Source: Granulosicoccus sp964435305 (lineage in GTDB: Bacteria > Pseudomonadota > Gammaproteobacteria > Granulosicoccales > Granulosicoccaceae). From it: a stretch of DNA of 12,997 nt. Position numbers and translations under genes: made by a program. Below, in pieces: positions 1 to 6,923 of the stretch. Within the stretch, counting starts at the first letter, position 1, and every line of letters starts with the position of its first letter. The DNA lies in NCBI GenBank assembly GCA_964435305.1, contig CAYSZH010000135.1, positions 1 to 12,997 on the forward strand. Reading direction: 5' to 3'. The notes beneath the pieces are model-generated. The model was not told the DNA's origin and searched no databases. It saw nothing but the letters and a program-made list of their open reading frames with translations.

Positions 1-2180
1 GCTGCGGCTGGTGATGCGTTGACCGGCGCTGCTAGCTGTCTGGGCGCTGTTGTTGCTCGCTGCAAGGCTCCGTGATTGGCCATATTCTCCAAGACACCTA
101 TTAACCCACGAACACCGGGAATGTTTGATGCTTGTGACGCCGCCAAGTAACGAATCATTCTCTCTGCTGTGCCTGATGATTTTGCCCGATCACCTTTTTT
201 AACCATCGTTTTTAGCGCCCTTTCAAGGCGATGTAATTTTGCCACTTCATCTTTCGTATAGAGCGCTTTGACTGTCTCTTCACCATCACCGCGCAGCACC
301 TTGTTTAATCTTGTGATCATGGCATCCATACCTAAATTATCAGCGCCCCCACTGGTCAACGCTGTTTGCAAGTACGTTTCACGCAATGCGTCAAATTCTG
401 GCGTGTCTTTACCACCAACCACTTTTGCATAGCGATTGACAAAGCGGGATGCGCCTGTTTTTAATCCGGTAGCGCCAAATGCCATCTTGGCTACATCTGC
501 CGGATCGGTTTCATCTTCGACCATTTTCTGTATCAGCTTTCCGACCTGATCTGGATTGTTAAATTTACGCGAATAGTCGGCGTACAGTGCACGACTTTCT
601 TGCAGTACTTTCAGCGCTTCAGGATCGCCCTTGATTAAATGGTCGTCGAACGCTTCTGCGATAGATTCATCAAATTCACGCTTGATAATAGCCAGTGCTC
701 GGTGATCCATAGGGTCACTGATTTTGGTATCGTTTAGCATGTTGTTAATCATCTTGCGCTGGTTTTCAATGCGATGTATGCCTGACTGCGGTTTAGTTTG
801 CAGTTCCTTTAAAACCGCAAACGCGCCTTTTGTCAGTTTGCCAACTTCGCCGCCCATGTCATCAACATGTACGCCCTGACTCTGAAGACGTTCAATCATT
901 CGGCTTGCCATCGGAATAGTAACCAGTCCGCTTACCTCTGCGTTCATCCCATCGGCTTTTGCATATTCAGCATCATAAGCTTGTTTAGACTTGTCCCTGG
1001 CTCTCACCAGGCCCTCATGCACACGCCTTGCGCTATCGTTTCTCGATGTTCCCTGAGCAACACCGCCTGACATATCGGCTACCATGTCGTTAATAACCTT
1101 GTCGAGCTGCGCGTAATTGTCAGATTTAAAATTCCTTAGTTTCTGCCCGCCTTCGTTTGGTAGTTGTTCCAATAACTCTTCGTTGTTTAATTGCGCCTCT
1201 TTGGCCGCTTGTTGCTTCAGCGTTCCTTCCGGCATAGCTTGGCCACGTGAGTGCTTAAAGCCAAATTCTTTTTGCGCTAGTTGAGCTTCTGCCGATATAG
1301 AATTAGCGCCAGCAACCCGCGCTTCGCCAAAGCCGCGACCGTCGATCATGCCCTGTAAATCAGCAGGCTTGTAACCGTCTTTTATTAACTGTCGCTTAAT
1401 GGCCTGATTCTGTTTAGATCGGCTCATTGCACGCCATTTTGCTTGATCTGCATTCCATAGCTTATTGATAGCACCGCCCACCAATGGCGCTATGGCTTCA
1501 CCTGCACCACCTACAGCAGCATTTATCGCTACCTGGCCGCCGTCGATTTCATCCCTTCCGGCCAGCTTTTGCAAACCAGCATCGGTTAGCCCTGCACCTG
1601 CACTGCCGGCCAACACACGAGCACCGACACCACCTGCTAGCGATGCAGCCCTGGCCGCTGGGGTGAATGCCGCGCCTGTGGCAACGCCTTTGGCAATGTC
1701 TGAGCTATCCATGCCTGGCGTGTTCACATAACCGCCTCGACCGTCTGGAAGCTCTGCAATGGTATTGCCGTTCGCATCCTGTTTGATTTCTGCGTCTGGG
1801 TATAGGTCTTTTATGCGGTTGGTAAGGTCTTCATCTGAACCGAATAATTCCGATCCAACAAACTTGGCTCGATCAATCAAACCCACATCTTTTAACGCGC
1901 CCGAGTCCTTAAAGCTGCCCATGTCCTTATGCTCTGCATCGCCCTGGATAGCTTCAAGCCCAGCTTTAGTTATATTTTTCGCTTGCTTTGTTATCCACCA
2001 GTCATCCTGCTCAGCGCCTAAGAACGAATCGGATTTTACGGGTGCGCCGAGAAATTTTTGATCAAATTCGCTGCGCTCGACTTTGCTTGCGTAGTGCTTG
2101 TTGTATAGTTTGTCGGCTAGCTCGGCATCGCCTATCGCGTCATACTGAGGGTACTTTGTGCGAAACTCGGCGATGTCCAT
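1..2180 (-). CDS. Large internal virion (DNA ejection) protein, C-terminus beyond the window
   Basis: The frame is open from ATG at 2180 to the left edge, giving 726 codons without a stop, so the C-terminus is missing. The N-terminus (about residues 6-46) reads FRTKYPQYD, then DAELADKLYNKHY, then EFDQKFLG. I recall this pattern at the start of many large phage internal virion proteins that are injected with the DNA. Residues about 160-245 are Ala/Gly-rich and weakly hydrophobic, suited to membrane insertion or channel formation. The rest is charged and apparently helical. The start codon overlaps the preceding stop by one base (TAATG), and the Shine-Dalgarno is weak and distant, which suggests translational coupling. 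No lytic transglycosylase or protease motif is visible in this part; one could lie beyond the edge. Being last and largest in the ejection cluster fits a T7 gp16-like role, which is inferred from position and composition. Confidence 0.75.
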   Translation of the reverse strand, partial: MDIAEFRTKYPQYDAIGDAELADKLYNKHYASKVERSEFDQKFLGAPVKSDSFLGAEQDDWWITKQAKNITKAGLEAIQGDAEHKDMGSFKDSGALKDVGLIDRAKFVGSELFGSDEDLTNRIKDLYPDAEIKQDANGNTIAELPDGRGGYVNTPGMDSSDIAKGVATGAAFTPAARAASLAGGVGARVLAGSAGAGLTDAGLQKLAGRDEIDGGQVAINAAVGGAGEAIAPLVGGAINKLWNADQAKWRAMSRSKQNQAIKRQLIKDGYKPADLQGMIDGRGFGEARVAGANSISAEAQLAQKEFGFKHSRGQAMPEGTLKQQAAKEAQLNNEELLEQLPNEGGQKLRNFKSDNYAQLDKVINDMVADMSGGVAQGTSRNDSARRVHEGLVRARDKSKQAYDAEYAKADGMNAEVSGLVTIPMASRMIERLQSQGVHVDDMGGEVGKLTKGAFAVLKELQTKPQSGIHRIENQRKMINNMLNDTKISDPMDHRALAIIKREFDESIAEAFDDHLIKGDPEALKVLQESRALYADYSRKFNNPDQVGKLIQKMVEDETDPADVAKMAFGATGLKTGASRFVNRYAKVVGGKDTPEFDALRETYLQTALTSGGADNLGMDAMITRLNKVLRGDGEETVKALYTKDEVAKLHRLERALKTMVKKGDRAKSSGTAERMIRYLAASQASNIPGVRGLIGVLENMANHGALQRATTAPRQLAAPVNASPAA

Positions 2181-3097
2181 TAGTTAAATAGCCCTAACGG
2201 GTCGTCCACAGCATCCACAGATTTCTGCGTGTGCTCAGTCTCTCTTGTATCAATTGCATTCGGCATCTTGAATTGTCCAAGATGTCCGTTTTCTTGATAG
2301 AACGGTGTTTGCATGTACTCATCGAGCGCCTGTGCATTTTCAGTCGCACGTCGGACATACTTATTTGCCAGTCCAAGCATTGCTTGAAATGCCTCTGGTG
2401 ATTTGTCGTAGGTCGCCATCAATTTCTCAAACTGACGCCTATCTGCATCTGTTTGCGGGCCTTTTTGCTGTGACATTAGCTCAAGCACCATAGGAGCTAC
2501 AGCACCGTTAACCATTTGTCGGGCAGCTCCAGCATCGGTCCCCATGTACTCACCAACAGCAGCTAACAAGTCAGGCACCTTGCCGGTTTTAAACTCACTC
2601 CCAACAGATTCCAAGATACCTAAACTATCTCGAATTTTGGCAACGCCTGCCCCTGCTCTTTGGATTTCATCAATCCTTGCAGCATCATTGGTGCCCATCC
2701 CTTCCTGCGCTTTCTTACCGCGTAAATGGCCGATACCGCCGCCCATGTTGTTATTGATTTCGGTTTTATTAGCCCTTGGGTCAAGTTTTGCGCGTGTTTC
2801 GATCTGGCTCATATCATGCTCTCGATCTACTTTGGCATCGGCTAACTGCTGTTCTCGCGCTATTGCCGCCTGACCTTCATCGTAAGTGCGCTGCTCCTGC
2901 AATGCTGCCTGATCTGCAACCTGTTGCGCTTGCATCTGCTGCATTTTCTGCTGACCCTGCATCTGCGTTTCTTGCTGACGATACTGCATCATGCGCTCAT
3001 CACGTAAGCGCTGGGCCTCTTCATTAAGCGCTATTTGAGCGGTTTGCTGCACACCGCCTGCTGCACCTGCCATAGCCGCGCGCAAATTAAATTTCAT
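2180..3097 (-). CDS. Gln-rich coiled-coil internal virion protein
   Basis: This is a 305-residue protein. Residues about 15-105 form a long Gln/Arg/Glu/Met-rich stretch with no prolines and high coiled-coil potential. A Gly-rich linker follows (about 118-125). Residues about 160-270 form a second helical domain containing KGPQTDADRRQFEKLM and regularly spaced Leu and Ala. That second part resembles the C-terminal helical domain I associate with phage ejection proteins lying before the largest internal protein. The start is supported by AGGGG at 3104-3108, six bases before the ATG. The stop shares one base with the start of the large internal virion protein, so the two are probably made in fixed ratio. 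A role as a core or ejection protein is inferred from composition and neighbours; no enzymatic motif is seen. Confidence 0.65.
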   Translation of the reverse strand: MKFNLRAAMAGAAGGVQQTAQIALNEEAQRLRDERMMQYRQQETQMQGQQKMQQMQAQQVADQAALQEQRTYDEGQAAIAREQQLADAKVDREHDMSQIETRAKLDPRANKTEINNNMGGGIGHLRGKKAQEGMGTNDAARIDEIQRAGAGVAKIRDSLGILESVGSEFKTGKVPDLLAAVGEYMGTDAGAARQMVNGAVAPMVLELMSQQKGPQTDADRRQFEKLMATYDKSPEAFQAMLGLANKYVRRATENAQALDEYMQTPFYQENGHLGQFKMPNAIDTRETEHTQKSVDAVDDPLGLFN

Positions 3098-3103
3098 GTT
3101 ATA

Positions 3104-3108
3104 CCCCT
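3104..3108 (-). promoter_or_regulatory. Ribosome binding site AGGGG
   Basis: AGGGG on the minus strand lies six bases upstream of the ATG at 3097. It overlaps the TAG stop of the preceding gene, so this start has its own ribosome site as well as a terminating ribosome beside it. Confidence 0.6.
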
Positions 3109-3886
3109 ATGCTGCAACATCGACCCATGAGCTTACCACCCAGGTGTCAACGACCCATCCATCATCAATAGGTGTCACCACGTTAGGTGGAGCTGTCCAG
3201 CTATAAGGCTGCACTTCGCCGCCTGGCGTTGCGCCATCGGATAACCAAACACGATCGACATGGTCCGATGGAATTGACAGAACAGAATACCCGCCGCTGC
3301 CGATTTGCTCCCATACAGAATGACCAATTGTTTGAGATCGCCACACATCACCGTTAGCGTCGAGCGCATAGACAAAGTCAGTACCGGCAACAACCGACAC
3401 CACATTGGCAATCGTTTCTGGGTATGGCACCCAAACACCATTAGGGAATTGTTGATAGTAAACATCGCCATTAACAACCGCGTACCCAAATTCCTCATCG
3501 TAGTCAATCTGACTGACGCCGTACAAATTCGGGTCGGCTGGTGTTATCGCGTAGGAATCTTCACCAAGTAATGAGCTGTAATAAATGCGATCATTCGAGA
3601 TCGTGAAAATACTGGTCTCGTTGCTCGCCAACCAGATCGTACCGGCTGGTAAATTGAGCTGTTCCCAAATCGCGTAGTCATCATCACCATAAAGGCGAAA
3701 ACCAACACCATCGGCGCACAATGCAAATAGCCAATCGTGTGACGTCATTACCTGAATAACAGGCGATGCATGCACCGGTCCTGCTATCGGGTCATCAATC
3801 CGGTTGCTGACTAATATATGCCGCCTGATCTGCCCATTATCGAGGAAATAGACGTAGTCCTGATCTATCGCAATTGAGGTAATCAT
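3107..3886 (-). CDS. Tectonin-like beta-propeller candidate, virion surface or receptor-binding
   Basis: This is a 259-residue protein rich in Trp, Tyr, Val and Asp, with no signal peptide. A short motif recurs about every 40 residues: YVYFLDNGQIRR (11-22), WLFALCADGVGFRL (52-65), SIFTISNDRIYY (92-103), FGYAVVNGDVYY (133-144), FVYALDANGDVWR (171-183) and RVWLSDG (212-218). The spacing is 38-41 residues. The pattern, two strands joined by a D/N-G turn and often followed by W-E-Q, resembles tectonin/RCC1-type propeller blades, many of which bind glycans. It sits after a beta-rich structural gene and before the coiled-coil ejection protein, one base after the upstream stop. The repeats are direct observation. 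The propeller fold and any role in host recognition or tail decoration are inferred. A Trp-rich tail follows the last repeat. Confidence 0.6.
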   Translation of the reverse strand: MITSIAIDQDYVYFLDNGQIRRHILVSNRIDDPIAGPVHASPVIQVMTSHDWLFALCADGVGFRLYGDDDYAIWEQLNLPAGTIWLASNETSIFTISNDRIYYSSLLGEDSYAITPADPNLYGVSQIDYDEEFGYAVVNGDVYYQQFPNGVWVPYPETIANVVSVVAGTDFVYALDANGDVWRSQTIGHSVWEQIGSGGYSVLSIPSDHVDRVWLSDGATPGGEVQPYSWTAPPNVVTPIDDGWVVDTWVVSSWVDVAA

Positions 3887-3887
3887 G

Positions 3888-4526
3888 TTACGTGCTCGCT
3901 GCTACGTGCCAACCGTTAGCCAACTTCGTAAATACCGCTTCGCCTGGCTGGTTCAGTGTAAAGCCTGTCGGGTCTGCACCACCGGTAGCGGGATTTATCG
4001 CTGTGTCTGGTGCCGTTGGGACAACATCGACAGCGGCTGTAGAGCTGGGTCTGATCACCCTAAAAACATGATTCAGCGGCAAGTTAGCTGGTATCGTTAA
4101 TGCAGTCGGTGTCGCTGAATTAACCCAGTAGAGTGAATCATTAGCGTTAATGGCTGTGCTGTTAGTGACAACATTGGCCACCGCTGGTGCCACCGAACTA
4201 GGAGCGGTCTGCAGCTTCCAATCGTTACCGATTTTCCAATACGTTCGGCGCGAACCCGCACCAACCACCGGATTTGTAGCACCATCCACGGTATCGCCTG
4301 CGGCTGCGTTGAGCTGCGCTGTCCCGGCTGCAACGGTGATAGAAAACTCGTTTCCATCAGTAGGTAAATTAACAATGATGTTACCTGACGTCCGATACTC
4401 GCCACCGGTATACAGCGCCGCATTATTTGACAGATTGACGATATTGCTTAAATGCACAAGCGACTCATCAGCTTGGGCTATCGTTAGCGGTGTTGCTTGA
4501 TTTTGTCTCAGATTAACTTGTGTCAT
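3888..4526 (-). CDS. Beta-rich virion protein with duplicated domain
   Basis: This is a 212-residue protein with few charges, many Thr/Ala/Val/Asn and no Cys. Two segments look alike. Residues about 49-106 run from NIIVNLP through ATNPVVGAG to WKIGNDWKL. Residues about 140-208 run from TALTIP through AINPATGGADP to FTKLANGWHV. Both have an opening hydrophobic strand, a Gly/Asn/Pro loop and a closing aromatic strand with the pattern K-(I/L)-x-N-x-W. This layout is common in small phage fibre, spike-collar or capsid-decoration domains. The start overlaps the upstream stop as ATGA, and AAGGG lies about ten bases before it. A structural role is likely. Whether it is a fibre attachment, decoration or tail protein cannot be told from the sequence. 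Confidence 0.6.
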   Translation of the reverse strand: MTQVNLRQNQATPLTIAQADESLVHLSNIVNLSNNAALYTGGEYRTSGNIIVNLPTDGNEFSITVAAGTAQLNAAAGDTVDGATNPVVGAGSRRTYWKIGNDWKLQTAPSSVAPAVANVVTNSTAINANDSLYWVNSATPTALTIPANLPLNHVFRVIRPSSTAAVDVVPTAPDTAINPATGGADPTGFTLNQPGEAVFTKLANGWHVAAST

Positions 4527-5167
4527 TGCTGTTGCCCTTGTTGTAAGTGTTGAATGAATTGCTGAGCACTGGCTTGCTGTTCTGGCGATGCATCATTGGC
4601 CGTTTGTGCCATTTCTTGCGCAAATTCTGGAAACCTCTCGCCCCACATTTGCATGACGTTCGAAAATAACTCAGTAACCGACGCTGGTACGCCGTCAATC
4701 ACTGGCTCTTGCGCTAAATAGCCTTGATTAAGGCCAATTTCGCCAACGTCCTGAATCAATTCGATAGTGGCGTCTGTAGCTTGCTGTTCATCTATCGGTG
4801 CGCCGTTTTCTTGGTGTGCTTGAACAACCTGCTCGCCAATCATCACAACGGCTTGCGCGGCTCCCTGTGGCCCCTGAGAGATCATTTGCTCAAACTCTTT
4901 GCTGGCTTCTGGGTCGTGCAATAGTTTTAGTGCGTTGCTGGCAAGATGGTTAACACCTGGCTGTCCCTGCAGGCCTGGATCGCCTTGAGGCTGCCCCATG
5001 CCTGGCGGTTGTCCGCCTGGTTGTTGCATAGCCTGCTGTGGTGCTGCCTGAGCCGGTTGTGGCGGTGCTTGCTGTTGCATTGGTTTCATGGGTGACGCTT
5101 GCGGTATGTCGCTCTGTGGCTGCTGTGTGCGCCCGTTAGTGATCAGCCCGCCTGGTTTACCGATCAT
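4523..5167 (-). CDS. Pro/Gln-rich virion-associated protein
   Basis: This is a 214-residue protein of unknown function. Residues about 14-72 are low-complexity Pro/Gln/Gly/Met and probably disordered. Residues about 75-214 are acidic and predicted helical, with few aromatics and a Gln-rich end. The ATG directly follows the TAG of the preceding gene, and GGGAG lies roughly nine bases upstream. The stop overlaps the next start (ATGA). The disordered linker plus helical body, and the place among ejection-type genes, make an internal or ejection protein, or a small assembly factor, plausible. I recognise no enzymatic motif. Confidence 0.6.
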   Translation of the reverse strand: MIGKPGGLITNGRTQQPQSDIPQASPMKPMQQQAPPQPAQAAPQQAMQQPGGQPPGMGQPQGDPGLQGQPGVNHLASNALKLLHDPEASKEFEQMISQGPQGAAQAVVMIGEQVVQAHQENGAPIDEQQATDATIELIQDVGEIGLNQGYLAQEPVIDGVPASVTELFSNVMQMWGERFPEFAQEMAQTANDASPEQQASAQQFIQHLQQGQQQ

Positions 5168-5740
5168 CTACCCGCGCTCCCATTGCTTAGTGTCTTGGTT
5201 GTATCGACCGATTAACCCACGCGATTGTGCTGCCGGTTGATAGTCCGCTGTTCCTGCCTGAGCTGGTGCCGCATAACCCACCTGACCGCCTGCTACGTCG
5301 TAGTTGCGCACCCCTTGTTCCTGCGAATGCTGCAGCGCCATCATTTCGGCTCTTTCTTCTGCTGCTGTTTGTGGCTCTGGTGTCATTGCGCCCTGAATAA
5401 AACCCGATGCCGAATTAATCAAACCGAGCTTGACCATCGGACTAGCGCCGGCAACAGCCGATCCAATCTTGCCGGCGCCGGCCAATAGCGCCCCGCCAGC
5501 ACCGCTCAACAGCCCTCCTGATGCTGCCGCACCTGTTGCTGCCGCCGCACCACTAGCGACTGTACCGCCCATTACCCCGGCCGTAGCTGCGGTGCCTCCC
5601 GCCGCGGCGACTCCACCTGCCGCCGCTGCACCACCTGCCCCCGCTATTACTGGAGCCAAAGCACCTGCTGTGACCGCAATGGCTGCAACCGCAATGATCA
5701 CTGGCACTGCCTTTTTGAGTGTTTTGGCCGGATTCGACAT
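5168..5740 (-). CDS. Ala/Gly-rich membrane-active virion protein candidate
   Basis: This is a 190-residue protein. After a short basic start (SNPAKTLKKAVP), residues about 12-105 are almost wholly Ala, Gly, Val, Leu, Ile and Thr, with dense small-residue patterns of the glycine-zipper kind. This would allow one or more hydrophobic helices to pack in a membrane. Residues about 120-190 are polar and end in GLIGRYNQDTKQWERG. It is preceded by GGAG about eight bases before ATG, two bases after the GNAT-like gene's stop. An ejection protein that inserts in the host envelope is a reasonable guess. Holin is less likely given its length, its polar C-terminal third and its place in the virion cluster. 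The antisense strand gives an unrelated Ala/Pro ORF, which is a composition artefact. Confidence 0.6.
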   Translation of the reverse strand: MSNPAKTLKKAVPVIIAVAAIAVTAGALAPVIAGAGGAAAAGGVAAAGGTAATAGVMGGTVASGAAAATGAAASGGLLSGAGGALLAGAGKIGSAVAGASPMVKLGLINSASGFIQGAMTPEPQTAAEERAEMMALQHSQEQGVRNYDVAGGQVGYAAPAQAGTADYQPAAQSRGLIGRYNQDTKQWERG

Positions 5741-5742
5741 TG

Positions 5743-6162
5743 TTATGTCTCCATTAAATAGAAGTTACCGCCTGCGCGTGTAAACCCCTGTGATTCGATT
5801 AATTTGTCTGCCTTTTCATTGCCAGACGAAACACACATATTGATCATTACGCAATTGCGCTCTTTAGCCCATTTGACATACGCATCGATCAGTTGCTTGC
5901 CCTCTCCGGTCTTGCAATAGAAGCAATGGTCTGTCGAGACAAAGCCATCAGCCACATCAAGCGGGGAAATCGATACGGCCAGCATTCCCTTGACACCATC
6001 CACGTCCGATACAAATATTCGGTTATTAGCACCTGACATGTATCTATGTACAAATCGCCTTAACTTATCTTCATTTACCGGCAACGCTTGTGATTCATTC
6101 CACGCGTCACGCGCCAGATCACCAATCGCTGACAAGTCAGATATTTTTGCTGTTCTTATCAT
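5743..6162 (-). CDS. GNAT-like acetyltransferase-fold protein in the ejection cluster
   Basis: This is a 139-residue protein with the order of a small GNAT fold. MIRTAKISDLSAI with a first helix is followed by helix EDKLRRFVHRYM (31-42), strands NRIFVSDVDGVKGMLAVSIS (47-66), the cofactor-loop region TGEGKQLIDAYVKWAKERN (85-103), a strand VMINMCV, and the end LIESQGFTRAGGNFYLME. The length fits the family. The usual Gln/Arg-x-x-Gly-x-Gly/Ala loop is only partly kept: Gly86 and Gly88 are present but the first position is Cys83, so acetyl-CoA binding is uncertain. GNAT-like proteins occur in many podovirus internal-protein clusters, where some are structural (T7 gp13 position). TAATG overlap with the upstream gene suggests coupling; the ribosome site is weak. 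The fold call is good and the activity unknown. Confidence 0.7.
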   Translation of the reverse strand: MIRTAKISDLSAIGDLARDAWNESQALPVNEDKLRRFVHRYMSGANNRIFVSDVDGVKGMLAVSISPLDVADGFVSTDHCFYCKTGEGKQLIDAYVKWAKERNCVMINMCVSSGNEKADKLIESQGFTRAGGNFYLMET

Positions 6163-6923
6163 TAGCCGTAAGTGAACGACTGGCTGACTTGCGATGCACG
6201 AATCTGCGCGTTGTAGTAGCTATTAATGTTGTTGATAGCCTGCGTTCTCTGCTCCGCCGACATGTTCGGATTGTTCTCGATGTTAGCAATCGCATTGGCT
6301 GCATTTAATCGCAAGTTTGATATATTGTTTTGACTCTGCAACGATGCGTTAGCGCTGTTGTTTATGTTCGCAAGCTGCACGCTGTTACTGTGCGCTGAGT
6401 TTTGCAAGCCCTGATTAATGCTTCCCTGTTCTCTTTGCAGCCGGGAATTTATGTTTCCTTGTTCCGATTGCAGCCTTGAGCTAATGTTGCCTTGCTCTGC
6501 CTGTAATCGCGAATTGATGTTGCCCTGATGCGTTACCTGTTGCCCTTGTTGCAAATGCGCCTGATTGTTCAAACTCCCTGTGTTGCGAAAGTTTTGCTCA
6601 TTCAGATAACCTTGCTGTTTGTACTGCGAATCCTGCAAGTTAGCCTGGCCATAAAGTGATGCATCCTGTTGAGCGATTGGCAGCGCGGCTGCAATGCGCT
6701 GACCCTCAACAGCCCCAACGGCCATAGATGACGATAACAAACCGCGCTGGTTCGCTTGTTGCAAGCCTCGTGTTTCTGCTTGCTTCATGTAGGCGTTGTC
6801 TTTTGACAGCAGCCCTGTCATGCGATTTTCTACAAGCGAATCGTTGTTGATCTTGGTTGTGTGGTGCTTCAGCTTGGCCGATGGCGCAAGACCCACTGAC
6901 GAAATTGCGTTGCTTCGCATCAT
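6162..6923 (-). CDS. Gln/Asn-rich internal virion protein with 11-residue repeats
   Basis: The start chosen is ATG at 6923, giving 253 residues. GGAGAGGG lies eight bases upstream and the ATG overlaps the preceding stop as ATGA. An upstream GTG at 6941 would lie before that ribosome site and has none of its own. The protein is rich in Gln, Asn, Ala and Ser with no Cys or Trp. Residues 133-176 hold four consecutive 11-residue units of the type QGNINSRLQAE, and Gln/Asn-rich helix continues to about 217. Eleven-residue periods suit long amphipathic helices. Its place directly after the nozzle and before the GNAT-like gene is that of a small inner-core or ejection protein (T7 gp14 or P22 gp7 type). 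This is inferred, as no family motif was recognised. Confidence 0.7.
   Translation of the reverse strand: MMRSNAISSVGLAPSAKLKHHTTKINNDSLVENRMTGLLSKDNAYMKQAETRGLQQANQRGLLSSSMAVGAVEGQRIAAALPIAQQDASLYGQANLQDSQYKQQGYLNEQNFRNTGSLNNQAHLQQGQQVTHQGNINSRLQAEQGNISSRLQSEQGNINSRLQREQGSINQGLQNSAHSNSVQLANINNSANASLQSQNNISNLRLNAANAIANIENNPNMSAEQRTQAINNINSYYNAQIRASQVSQSFTYG
6396..6527 (-). repeat. Four tandem 33-base (11-residue) repeats
   Basis: In-frame units encode QGNINSRLQAE, QGNISSRLQSE, QGNINSRLQRE and QGSINQGLQNS. The codons for the same residue differ between units (Ser TCG/TCA/TCC, Arg CGA/AGG/CGG, Leu TTA/CTG/TTG), so the protein period is kept while the DNA has diverged. This indicates an old, selected repeat and not recent slippage. 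Confidence 0.9.

Noticed and set aside
867..1070. Plus-strand 67-residue ORF
   Set aside because: Antisense to the continuous open frame of the large internal virion protein, with no ribosome site.
1465..1731. Plus-strand Ala/Pro-rich ORF
   Set aside because: Antisense to the Ala/Gly-rich stretch of the large internal virion protein.
3175..3507. Minus-strand 110-residue ORF in another frame
   Set aside because: Lies inside the propeller gene, out of frame, and has no ribosome site.
4097..4423. Minus-strand 108-residue ORF in another frame
   Set aside because: Lies inside the duplicated-domain gene, which has the coherent residue pattern and start-stop coupling.
5430..5783. Plus-strand Ala/Pro-rich ORF
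   Set aside because: It is the antisense of the Ala/Gly-rich gene; the composition of those codons leaves the opposite frame free of stops.
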